Source: Ahaetulla prasina
Taxonomy: Eukaryota > Chordata > Lepidosauria > Squamata > Colubridae
DNA length: 64,000 nucleotides
NCBI RefSeq assembly: GCF_028640845.1
Contig: NC_080540.1
Location: 136,490,420-136,554,419, forward strand
Direction of reading: 5' to 3'
Position 1 is the first letter of the stretch; each line of letters starts with the position of its first letter. Shown one piece after another: positions 1-9,181 of the stretch. Made by a program: the position numbers and the translations under genes. The notes under the pieces were generated by a model. It worked only from the letters and a program-made list of their open reading frames with translations. It did not search any database and was not told where the DNA came from.

Positions 1-3
1 AAT

Positions 4-6
<3 letters not shown>

Positions 7-41
<35 letters not shown>

Positions 42-44
42 CAT
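7..44. repeat. (CCTG)n microsatellite
   Basis: About nine tandem CCTG units lie at the extreme left of the window. Nothing else is attached to it within the window. Confidence 0.9.
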
Positions 45-518
45 GGAATAAATTAAGACACGACTTGGCCCAAGGATCTCTTTTTAATTCCAGAATTCAT
101 TAAATCTAGATTGCTAGAAATTCTTTTTTCTGATCTGGAATTGAAGAGAAGCATTTCAGAACCAGGTGTTATGGAACACCATTGTACTTCAGTGTTCAGG
201 AGAAGTTCATAGTTAAGCATGAATATTTCGCCCTGGATTCTTTGAGACTATTTTTAGTACATTATTAAAAAAAAAAGCTGTTCTGTCATTTCCTCTCCCA
301 AGCTTTGGAATTGCACCTCGTAGGGTTTTTTTTCCCCTTGCCTGTCTGCAATCATGGATTTTCCAGTAATGTAACTTGATCCGCCTTTTCCTACCAACCC
401 AGGTGAGACCTCTCTGACTGGCTCTGCAAGTCTCATGAGCTGCTTCTTCCGCTTGAATAACTGGAGTAGCTGTTAGCAAAGCAAGTCACATTTCGTCACA
501 GAAAATTGGGGTCTACTA
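45..518. other. Intergenic sequence, nothing recognised
   Basis: Ordinary AT-rich sequence with no exon-like open frame bounded by splice sites, no recognisable repeat terminus and no RNA gene. The short open frames in it have no family resemblance I can name. Confidence 0.4.
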
Positions 519-1038
519 CAGTGGTGAAATGTAAAATTTGTTACTACCAATTCTGTGGGCGAGGCTTGGTGTGTGGGGGGGTTAATGTGACTGGGTGGGC
601 GTGGCCAACTTTTTTTTTTTACTTTTAAAAGCATTTTTTCTACAACCTCTTTGGCTGAAGAAGTTGTAAAAAAATGCTTTTAAAAGGCTCTTCTGATGAT
701 CCCAGCTGAGTTGCCTGATCGTCAGACTCATTTGTTTTCTTTTAAAAGCATTTTTTTGCCTTTAAAAGAAAAAAAAGTCTTTGATGATCAGGCAACTCAG
801 CTGGGATCGTTAGAATCTTTTAAAAGCATCTTTTTACAACCTCTTTGGCCTTTTAAAAGCATTTTTTCGGCCAAAGAAAAAATGCTTTTAAAAGTAAAAA
901 AAAAAACCTTTGATGATCGTGCAGTTCAGCTGGGTATGGGGGCGGCTTAGCTGGGCATTTTTGCTACTGGTTCTCCGAACCACCCATTGCCATCGCTACC
1001 AGATTGGGCGATCCGGTCCGAACCAGGATCTGTTACTG
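519..1038. mobile_element. Composite hAT-like miniature element with internal palindromes
   Basis: It opens with CAGTGGTGAAAT and a GGTTCT-type subterminal motif, the terminal signature shared with the elements at 17115, 31555 and 3833. It closes with a degraded counterpart near 1033-1038. The interior is built of inverted repeats: arms at 622-640 and 668-686, arms at about 696-725 and 782-812, and arms at 851-866 and 882-894, all carrying the core TTTTAAAAGCATTTTT. No matching 8-bp duplication is visible (GTCTACTA against ACACAGAG), so the right end is uncertain. Confidence 0.6.
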
Positions 1039-1113
1039 ACACAGAGGGACACAGTGATGAATTTTTATCTGTCAAATAATGGGTCATAAAGACAAAAAAA
1101 GAAGTACCTTATA

Positions 1114-1497
1114 CAGTTAGTCCTTGATTTACAACCATAGCCTAGCCCAACATTTCCATTGCTAAGTGAAAGAGTTAAGTGAGTGTTGCCCCATTTTACA
1201 ACCTTCCTTGCCACAGTTGTTAAGTGAATCAGTGCAGTTGTTAAGTTAGTAGCATGGTTGTTAAGTGAATCTGGCTTCCCCATCGACTTTGCTTGGCAGA
1301 CGATCGCCAAAGCTAATCACATGACCCTGGAAAATTGCAACAGTCATAAATACATGCCAGGTGCCAAGCACCCAAATTCTGATCAGGTTGGGATGCTGCA
1401 ACAGGTCATATGAAAAACGGTCATCAATCACTTTTTTCAGTGCCACTGTAACTTCAAATGCTCACTAAATGAAAGGTTATCAGTCAAGGGCTACCTG
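1114..1497. mobile_element. TA-flanked miniature transposon, family T, copy 1
   Basis: A roughly 390-bp element with inverted termini (CAGTTAGTCCTTGATTTAC at the left, GGGCTACCTG at the right), flanked by TA. The interior has the family phrases GTTAAGTGAATC and GATCACATGACC. Six relatives lie in this window (6553, 7229, 12817, 16335, 20472, 47280). No coding capacity is present, so it is a non-autonomous element. TA flanks and the nested copy at 7229 point to the Tc1/mariner superfamily by inference. Confidence 0.75.
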
Positions 1498-1499
1498 TA

Positions 1500-1823
1500 C
1501 TAAATCAGAAGACCTAATTCTAACATCAAAAACATTTCTGACACAAGCATCCTGCAACTTTGCTGCTGGAGAACCCTGCTGTTCAACTCAGAAGCTTGAA
1601 TAGGTTGCTTTATGGTAGGTTTGTGAAAGCAGATCGAGGGACCCATGTTTTCACTTGAACCATATCCTTGGTCCTCCCACAAAGAAACATGTTTTTCTGC
1701 TTTATGATCTCTTCCAAAAAGTTCAAATTCATCCTTGAAAGTCATCGGAATGTAGACAGTAAGTTCTTCAGACTGTGCATGTCCTCCTTTTTGGTCCATT
1801 TGATGATGGGTGAAGTACCCCAT
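1500..1823 (-). other. Unassigned 107-codon open frame
   Basis: An ATG-initiated open frame of 107 codons on the minus strand. It is not a repeat family I recognise and has mixed, non-repetitive composition (for example the stretch KHVSLWEDQGYG). There is no clear splice context and no partner exon. It could be a fragment of a neighbouring gene, a processed pseudogene or chance. I assign no function. Confidence 0.15.
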
Positions 1824-2676
1824 GTCTTTCTCAGGATATGAACGAACGCATCAACTTAATGCTTATGGTGGATATTTCTCTGCTTATTAAAAAGTCTAGA
1901 AATATCCATCACAATCCTTATAATTTAAGGTGTTAGTTAACATTATATTTTATATTAAAATCTCCTTTCATTTTCTTCTGTTCTTCCTGCTGCAGAGGCT
2001 TGTATTGTCCTAAGTATGCTAAGATGCAAAGATTTTAAGTACCAGCTCAGAGGATGCGATGCATTTATACACTCTTCTGGCTGTCCTGCACACAGCAACA
2101 AGCTGCTAAGGTCAAGTCTGAAGTCAAGTCTAACTTCCCCAACCTGGACCTCAGCTCTTAGAAATTCAACCCTGTTCCATCTACCAAATAGTTGCAGTTA
2201 ATGTTATTTTGCAATTGTTGTCTTGGTTATGAAATTAAGCTGATGTTACTAGGAAGTGTTTCAGAAGTAAAAATAAGAATTAGAGGTGATACTAGGCATA
2301 GACTTTCTCCAAGATTTGGCTGCCCAGAAGTATTAAATTAATTAATGGAAACTCAACTTCTCTGTAGATGAGGGTGAAATTTCAGAGGAAGGAAGAATTA
2401 ACCATCCTGTCTTTCTTCCTTAAATTTCCATTAAAAGGTTTTCAGCATATTTTTCCATTGATGAGCAAAAAAAAAAAAAAGTTTATTCACTGCCTTCCTA
2501 ACAGATTAGAAAGCTTAAACAATTAAAGTTTAGTGTTATTTCAGGCCTTTCTTTAGATGTCTGCAAAATCCAATACATTTAAGAAAAACTGGTCTCTTTT
2601 TATATTCTCTAGGCTAGGGAAACTTATAACTATTTCCTTTGAGGGAGACATTTTGACAAAAAGACAAGTAGTGGAT
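1824..2676. other. Intergenic sequence, no feature recognised
   Basis: AT-rich sequence with a short poly(A) run near 2467-2480. I see no exon, RNA gene or complete repeat boundary. Confidence 0.35.
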
Positions 2677-2874
2677 CAGTGGTGGGTTCTACTTATCTTT
2701 ACTACTGGTTTGCAATGGGAGCACACATGCGCACTTGTTTCACTCGCGCTTGCGTGCGCACTTCTACACATGCAAAGATGTCAATTATGATGTCCAGCCA
2801 GTTAGGTGGAGCCTCCTGCCACTTTTACTACCAGTTCTAAAGAACCAGACAGAACCGGGAGCAACCCACCACTG
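2677..2874. mobile_element. hAT-like miniature element with perfect 8-bp target duplication
   Basis: The termini CAGTGGTGGGTT and AACCCACCACTG are inverted copies. The element is flanked on both sides by TAGTGGAT (2669-2676 and 2875-2882), a perfect 8-bp duplication as expected for the hAT superfamily. There is no open frame; it is non-autonomous. Confidence 0.85.
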
Positions 2875-3094
2875 TAGTGGATTCTTTTACTTATTTAATC
2901 AGTTTGCATTTTGTCATCTGACACCAAGATGTATGGATCTTCAGTTTCAATTTTTATCATCATGAACATTATATTTAACAGCCGGTAATCCACGAACAGG
3001 TCTAAGTCTTTGCAGGCCTAACTAACCAGATAGATACCCAACTTTTTAATGTTTTTAATATGTTTATACATCAGCAGATTTTTATGCTGATGAA

Positions 3095-3160
3095 AGTTTT
3101 GATTGAGAGCCGCCCGGAGTTGGTCATAAGATGGGTGGCAATAAATAAATAATTAACTAT
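3095..3160 (+). repeat. LINE L2/SINE-type 3' tail fragment
   Basis: The phrase GAGCCGCCCGGAGTTGGTC followed by an AATAAATAAATAA tail is the common 3' end of squamate L2-group LINEs and the SINEs they mobilise. Only the tail is recognisable. Similar tails lie at 22710-22780 and 56255-56341. Confidence 0.5.
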
Positions 3161-3832
3161 GACCATTGCCATTGCATAAAACTATATGAAAAAATGCTTC
3201 CTTTTTGCCAACAGCCTAAGTATCATAAGCAACAGTCTGTGTTGTACATTTACGCACCAAGGTACGAAATTTAGTTTTCTATTGCTCTTTTCTTCAAAAG
3301 CTTAAGTAAAATTTACAACACGATACTTTTCGTGTCCAGTCATTGAACTCAATGGCTAGTAAGAATGCCTTAAATAAGTGTTTTTTATTACTATACAAAA
3401 TCAATTCTTTCCATACTTTTAAGATAAAAATAATCAAACTAGTGTCTTCAAGGTGCTTCAGATGACGATACTTCTGAGTATTGAAGCCTGGAGATGATAG
3501 GCGTTGTAATTTAACTCAAGAGGAAGGCACAGTTTGGGAAGCATTGTTATAAGCTACAACAAACAATGGAATACTATGTCTGAGTAGAACTAACATTTTT
3601 TTAATTTCATCCAAGTCTAAATAAATAACTTATTTTTGATTTGGAGAAAGAGTTCCTCTTGTTTCTGAAATGCATATTTCTGTTTCACTTGTTTAGCAGT
3701 ATTTTAATCTGTTAACGTTAGAAGACACTCCCATTCTATTTCTATTGATTTAAATATAGGGCTTATTATCCATAATATTTACTGTTGTGCTTGCTATATT
3801 TTTATAAGAATGAAATTGTAATTAATCCCTTC
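3161..3832. other. Intergenic sequence, nothing recognised
   Basis: AT-rich non-coding sequence without a readable exon or repeat boundary. Confidence 0.35.
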
Positions 3833-4271
3833 CAGTGGTGAATTTCAACACTTTTTACTACCGGTTCTGTGGGTGTGGCTTGGTGGGTGTGGCATTGCTT
3901 GGTGGGCATGGCAGGGGAAAGATACTGTAAAATCTCCATTCCTTCCTCAATCCAGGGGAAGGATCAGTGTTGGGATTCAAATAATTTAACATCCGGTTCT
4001 CTGCTCTAATGATTTCTTCCAACAACCAGTTCACCAAACTGCTCAGAAAGTTAACAACCGGTTCTCCCGAACTGGTACGAAGTGGCTGAATCCCACCACT
4101 GGGAAGGATACTGCAAAATCCCCATTTCCTCCTGATCAGCTGGGACTTGGGAGGCAGAGAATGGATGGGGGCAGGAGCAGTCAGAATTTTTACTACCGGT
4201 TCTCTGAACTACTCAAAATTTCTGCTACCGGTTCTCCAGAACTGGTCAGAACCTGATGAAACCCACCTCTG
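3833..4271. mobile_element. hAT-like miniature element (outer)
   Basis: It begins CAGTGGTGAATTTC and ends GAAACCCACCTCTG. The flanks ATCCCTTC (3825-3832) and GTCCCTTC (4272-4279) match at 7 of 8 positions, a slightly decayed hAT-type target duplication. It contains the younger element at 3965-4101. Confidence 0.8.
3965..4101. mobile_element. hAT-like miniature element nested in an older one
   Basis: A 137-bp element from CAGTGTTGGGATTC to GAATCCCACCACTG, flanked by a perfect 8-bp duplication GGAAGGAT (3957-3964, 4102-4109). It sits inside the 3833-4271 element, so it inserted later. The interior repeats ACCGGTTCTC-type motifs. Confidence 0.88.
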
Positions 4272-4394
4272 GTCCCTTCCCTTCCCAACCCTCAAGAAAA
4301 CTCTCAGGACATTCTGATTTTAACATTCAATCAGACTAGGCTCCATGCTGAGCTAAGAAGCAGCAAATGTTTGCACATGTTGCAAATAAACTTA

Positions 4395-5600
4395 CAGGAC
4401 CGTGTGAACCATGGATTTCGCCATGTTATTTTCATGGAAGCATCCTACTCAGACATTTTGGCCATTGACAACAGTTGGTCAAAATTGGCAATGCTCTATC
4501 AAATCCTGTTCCTGTCAAGAGTGGCGTTCCTCAAGGCAGCGTTCTTGGACCAACACTCTTCATACTATACATAAATGATCTTTGTGACCATATCTCAAGT
4601 AATTGTGTTCTTTTTGCTGACGATGTCAAACTATTTAACACCACTGACAATACATCTACCATTCAAAAAGACCTTGATCATCTAACTGCTTGGTCTAAAA
4701 CTTGGCAACTCCAAATCTCAATCAGCAAATGCTCAGTATTACATATTGGAAAAAAGAACCCAGACACTAAGTACATGCTTGATGGACATTACCTTACAGA
4801 TGACCCCCATCCTGTGAAAGACCTTGGAGTTTTCATATCAAATGATCTAAGTGCCAAAGCCCACTGCAACTACATAGCAAAAAAGGCTCTAAGAGTTGTA
4901 AACCTAATCTTGCGTAGCTTCTTTTCCAAAAACACTATACTACTAACCAGAGCATATAAAACATTTGCTAGGCCAATCCTTGAATACAGCTCGCCTGTCT
5001 GGAACCCATACCACATTTCTGACATCAATACAATTGAACGTGTCCAGAAATATTTTACAAGAAGAGTTCTCCACTCCTCTGAAAACAACAAAATACCTTA
5101 TCCCACCAGACTTGAAATCCAAGGCTTAGAAAACTTGGAACTCTGTCGCCTTAGACAAGACCTAAGTTTAACTCATAGAATCATCTGCTGTAATGTCGTT
5201 CCTGTTAAAGACTAATTCAGCTTTAATTGCAATAATACAAGAGCAACCAACAGATTTAAACTTAATGTTAACCGCTTTAATCTAGATTGCAGAAAATATG
5301 ACTTCTGTAACAGAATCATCAGAGCTTGGAACACTTTACCTGACTCTGTGGTCTCTTCCCATAATCCCAAAAGCTTTAACCAAAAACTTTCTACTATTGA
5401 CCTCACCCAATTCCTAAGAGGACCATAAGGGGCGTGCATAAGAGCACAAATGTGCCTACCGTTCCTGTCCTATTGTTTTTCTTTTTTTCTTCTCATATAT
5501 ATATATATATGCTTATACCTCCTTATATTTCCTCATATATATGTTTATATACTATAAATCTTTTGTGTGATGCTTATATATATTGTTATGACAAATAAAA

Positions 5601-5635
<35 letters not shown>

Positions 5636-5640
5636 AATTG
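4395..5640 (+). mobile_element. CR1/L3-type LINE, 5'-truncated, 3' half of reverse transcriptase
   Basis: An open frame from 4475 to 5215 encodes about 246 residues with reverse-transcriptase motifs (GVPQGSVLGPTLFILYIND, then FADD in the palm domain). After one in-frame TAA at 5213-5215 the same frame resumes to the natural stop at 5426-5428. A 3' UTR follows, then TA-rich sequence and an (AAAT)n tail at about 5597-5636. The 5' part (endonuclease and RT fingers) is absent. A minus-strand copy of the same family lies at 54308-54690. It is a dead insertion upstream of CARD14. Confidence 0.85.
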
Positions 5641-6552
5641 TGATCATTGTTAAATAGAAACCTCTGTACTTGCTATTCCATTTACAGATAAGAAAGCAGT
5701 GGCTGTCTTTATGTGTTGCCTCGAGAATTGAGTCACCATGGCGTTAATCTTCGGTTGTGTGATTATTTTTCTCTTTGGCTAAAACCAAGAGAGGACTGGT
5801 TATCTCCCAAGCCAAAGAGATCTTTGGATGTTACAATAAAGGTGTATACGTCTGCTCCACTTTTGGCTTGGCCCTGAGCCAAAAGGAAGGACTTGTATTG
5901 GATAAAGAAAATATCCCAGGCAGGCAGAACTAGCCCTCCCGAAAAACCAGTTTGTCAGCTGCTGCTCAAAAATCAGTTTCCCTCTAAGACATGCTGTGAC
6001 AACATGCCCACAACAACGTTTAAGTCTGCTGATCAACAGGAACAGGTAAGACGAGCGAGGGGGGGTGTCTCTGCTTTTGCTTTCAGCTTGACCAGCCAGC
6101 GGGAAGACTGGCCTGAAGGTGGAGGAAAGGGCTCCTAGGTCTTTAGTGAGAGGATTTGTAACTCGATTATTTGAAATTGAGCCCAAGGGCAAAGTGAGGT
6201 TGAAGTAGTAGTTTGTTCAGGGTTTCAAAGTACTGAGCCAGAACAATAGTCTCCTCTGATGCCGTTCAAGACTTTAATAGGGATGTCTAGAAAACCTGGG
6301 TGGTCATTCGTACGATGTTGAGTTAGGAGTGAATGATCCTAGTTTTAAATCTCTACATATACAAAAGTTCATCTCTTTGGCTATCATACTTCACAAAGTT
6401 GCTGTAAGGTTATAGTTGGGAGAAGATTGTGTTTGTCATCCTAACAGAATATAACTACAATAAATACAGTGAGAAAAAAGGAGGCTTAAAATATTGTAAC
6501 CTGATAGATTTCATCTCCTACAGTTTATTACTGCTCTTGTTTTATCCAACTA
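5641..6552. other. Intergenic sequence, nothing recognised
   Basis: Non-coding sequence between the LINE and the next miniature transposon. Short overlapping open frames at 5800-6192 on both strands show no family resemblance or splice context. Confidence 0.35.
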
Positions 6553-6702
6553 CAGGTAGCCTTTGACTTAGAACCATTTGTTTAATGGCTGTTCAAAGTT
6601 ACAGTGCCACTGGGAAAAAAGGGGCTTACAACCGTTTTTCATACTTATGACCGTTGCAGGATCCCAATTAAAAATTCGGACACTTGGCAACTGACTCATT
6701 TT

Positions 6703-6963
6703 TATTTATTTATTTACATTTATACCCCGCCCTTCTCCGAAGACTCAGGGCGGCTTACAGTGTATAAGGCAATAGTCTCATTCTATTTGTATATTTACAA
6801 AGTCAACTTATTGCCCCCCCAACAATCTGGGTCCTCATTTTACCTACCTTATAAAGGATGGAAGGCTGAGTCAACCTTGGGCCTGGTGGGACTTGAACCT
6901 GCAGTAATTGCAGGCAGCTGTGTTCTAATAACAGGCTTCTAACAGCCTGAGCTATTCCGGCCC
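6703..6963 (-). mobile_element. tRNA-derived SINE
   Basis: Read on the minus strand, a tRNA-like head (GGGCCGGAATAGCTCAGG near 6963) is followed by the central phrase CAAGGTTGACTCAGCC, then GTAAGCCGCCCTGAG, and a tail of ATAAATAAATAA. This is the standard squamate tRNA-SINE layout. It interrupts the copy 2 miniature transposon within the phrase corresponding to TTTATGATGGTTG, with T-rich duplicated flanks. Confidence 0.75.
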
Positions 6964-7228
6964 TTTATTTATTTATGATGGTTGTAGTGGTCCTGGGTCA
7001 TCTGATCACCTTTTGCAACCTTTGGACAAGCAAAGTCAATGGGGAAGCCAGATTCATTGAATAACTGTGATTCTAACTTAACAGCTACAGTGATTCACTT
7101 AACAACTGTGGCCAGAAAAGTTCTAAATGGGGCAAAACTCACTTAACCTTGCTTAACTAACTAACTTAATTAAGCCTTGTTTAGCAACAGAAGTTTTGGT
7201 ATCAATTGTTGCCCTTAGTCAAGGACTA

Positions 7229-7618
7229 CAGGTAGTTCTCAACTTACAAGAGTTCATTTAGTGACCATTCCAAGTGACAATGTTACTGAAAAAAAGTGAC
7301 TTATGATCATTTTTCACACTTACGACGATTGCAGCATCCCCATGATCACGTGATCAAAACTCAGGTGCTTGGCAACAGACGCATACTTATGACAGTGACA
7401 GTGTCCCAGGGTCATGTGATCACTTTTTGCAACCGTGTGGCCAGCAAAGTCAATAGGCAAGCCAGGATCACTTAACCATGTTACTAACTTAACAACTACA
7501 GTAATTCACTTAACATCTGAAGCAAGGAAGGTCGTAAAATGAGGTAAAACACACTTAACAAATGTCTCCACAACAGAAATGTCAGGCTCAATTATGGTCG
7601 TAAATCGAGGATTACCTG
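7229..7618. mobile_element. TA-flanked miniature transposon, family T, copy 3, inserted in copy 2
   Basis: It runs from CAGGTAGTTCTC to GGATTACCTG and is flanked by TA at 7227-7228 and 7619-7620. The remaining CCTG-TA of copy 2 directly follows. This shows that the family duplicates a TA target on insertion, the hallmark of Tc1/mariner-type transposition. Confidence 0.85.
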
Positions 7619-7746
7619 TACCTGTAATCTCACCTCTAAATTACTGAAGAGCTAGAATTCCAAATTACGGGATTGAATGTCTGAAGGCTTAATTCCCATG
7701 TTATGAACTTGTTCAGTCATTTAGATCTGTAGCCAGACATTTGTCT

Positions 7747-7868
7747 CAGTGGTGGGTTGCTACTGGTTCACTCTGGATCGGGTGAACCATGTGCAGAAGC
7801 GTCATACGTGCAAGGGTACGTGCACTCACGAGCAAACCGGTAGCAACGGGATTTGAAACCCACTACTG
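7747..7868. mobile_element. hAT-like miniature element
   Basis: A 122-bp element from CAGTGGTGGGTTGC to AAACCCACTACTG. The flanks ATTTGTCT (7739-7746) and ATTTGACT (7869-7876) match at 7 of 8 positions. Confidence 0.8.
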
Positions 7869-7880
7869 ATTTGACTATGC

Positions 7881-8248
7881 CAGGGGTGTCGAACTCAATT
7901 TCATTGAGGGCTGCACTAGGGTTGTGTTTGACCTCAGGGGCCGGGCTGGGCATGGCCAGGGTGGGCATGGCCAGCTCAGTGTCACTTGTGTCATTGCCTG
8001 TGCCTGTGGTGGCCTGAGTACTGTGCCAGTGAAAACATGCTCCCAAGCTCCATTTTTGACTGCAACGGCCTCCTCCAACTCTCTGCCAATGAAAACGGAG
8101 CTGGGGAGGGCAGCCCTCCCCAGCTCCATTTTCGCTGGCAGTGGCACCACAGGCTGGTCCTTTTCTGTTTCCAGGACGGCCCCACAGGCCAGATCTAAGC
8201 ATCCCATATGCCAGATCCGGCCAAAGGGCCTTGAGTTTGATACCCCTG
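7881..8248. mobile_element. hAT-like miniature element, CAGGGGTGTC type
   Basis: It begins CAGGGGTGTCGAACTC and ends GAGTTTGATACCCCTG. The flanks GACTATGC and GTCTATGT match at 6 of 8 positions. The interior is GC-rich and gives short spurious open frames on both strands. It is closely related to the element at 35664-36034. Confidence 0.8.
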
Positions 8249-8256
8249 GTCTATGT

Positions 8257-9172
8257 GATGTTCAGTAGAGGGCTTTACTCCTGGCTAAGCATCCTCTTCC
8301 TTAAGAGGTGCCTTTGGCCTTTCCAACCCTCCCTCATTAAAAGCAAACTACTGACAGCAAACATTGGAAGATCACTGTGCAAGACTAATTAAAACATATT
8401 GTTTTTTAAATAAAAGTATTTTTTGTTTAATATTTTTAAATAAAATCTGGGAAAGGCAGCCAAGCTAAATGCTGTCTGGAATAAAAGGGTTTCCATTGCC
8501 TTGGGAGAAGATAAATCAGGGAGTCTCAACTCATCAAATTATCATATTCTGACCATTTATGCTAACTGAACTCTTGATGCTAGAGACAAAAAAGAAATAA
8601 TTTTTGGAATATAGAATTTTGCACCAAGGTTCACTTTGTTATTTTATTATGCATGTATGTATTTATGGAGCTGTATTTGTATTTTATACACGTATGCACA
8701 TGCAAAGAATAGATAGAGCTCTGACTATAGACTATGTTATTTTGAGTAATAACTAACAGTAACAGATTTGAAATAGAGAGAACCCAATCTAGATCTCAAC
8801 AGTTCATTTTTAACCTTAAAGTGATCAATCAATTAAATTATCGGTTAAAAAGTTTCTATAGGCATTGTATGATTATTTAAAAATAGAACAATACAATTTA
8901 AAACCAAAGCAATAGTAATACAGTGCAATCTAATGTAGCAAAGATCAGTAACTACAGTCAGACCAGAAATAAAATGGAGCGGAAATAATGTAATTTGGAT
9001 AAAACAGCAAGATTTTAAAACATTTTAAAAGCTAAAGTGTTTTGCCACTTCCTTTAGGATTTAATTTCTGCCGTGCTTCATGTCAGTGTAGAATCAAAGA
9101 CAGATTTTATGAAGTACAGTTGCTCTTTCATTACTGGCTTCCAAAAACTATCAACATCGCTTATCCTTTTAG
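8257..9172. other. Upstream flank of the first CARD14 coding exon, nothing recognised
   Basis: AT-rich sequence without a visible CpG-rich promoter. The first coding exon is preceded by a splice acceptor at 9171-9172, so at least one non-coding 5' exon should lie somewhere upstream. I cannot place it. Confidence 0.4.
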
Positions 9173-9181
9173 GTTTCCATT

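Larger units (their letters stand above)
6553..7624. mobile_element. TA-flanked miniature transposon, family T, copy 2, twice interrupted
   Basis: It starts CAGGTAGCCTTTGAC after a TA. It was interrupted by a SINE at about 6703-6962. Near its right terminus copy 3 was inserted: its last four bases CCTG lie at 7621-7624 beyond copy 3, followed by TA. Confidence 0.75.

Noticed and set aside
6703..6963. tRNA gene
   Set aside because: The tRNA-like boxes here and at 19291, 31830, 39531, 55170 and 60684 are heads of SINEs with long non-tRNA bodies, not tRNA genes.
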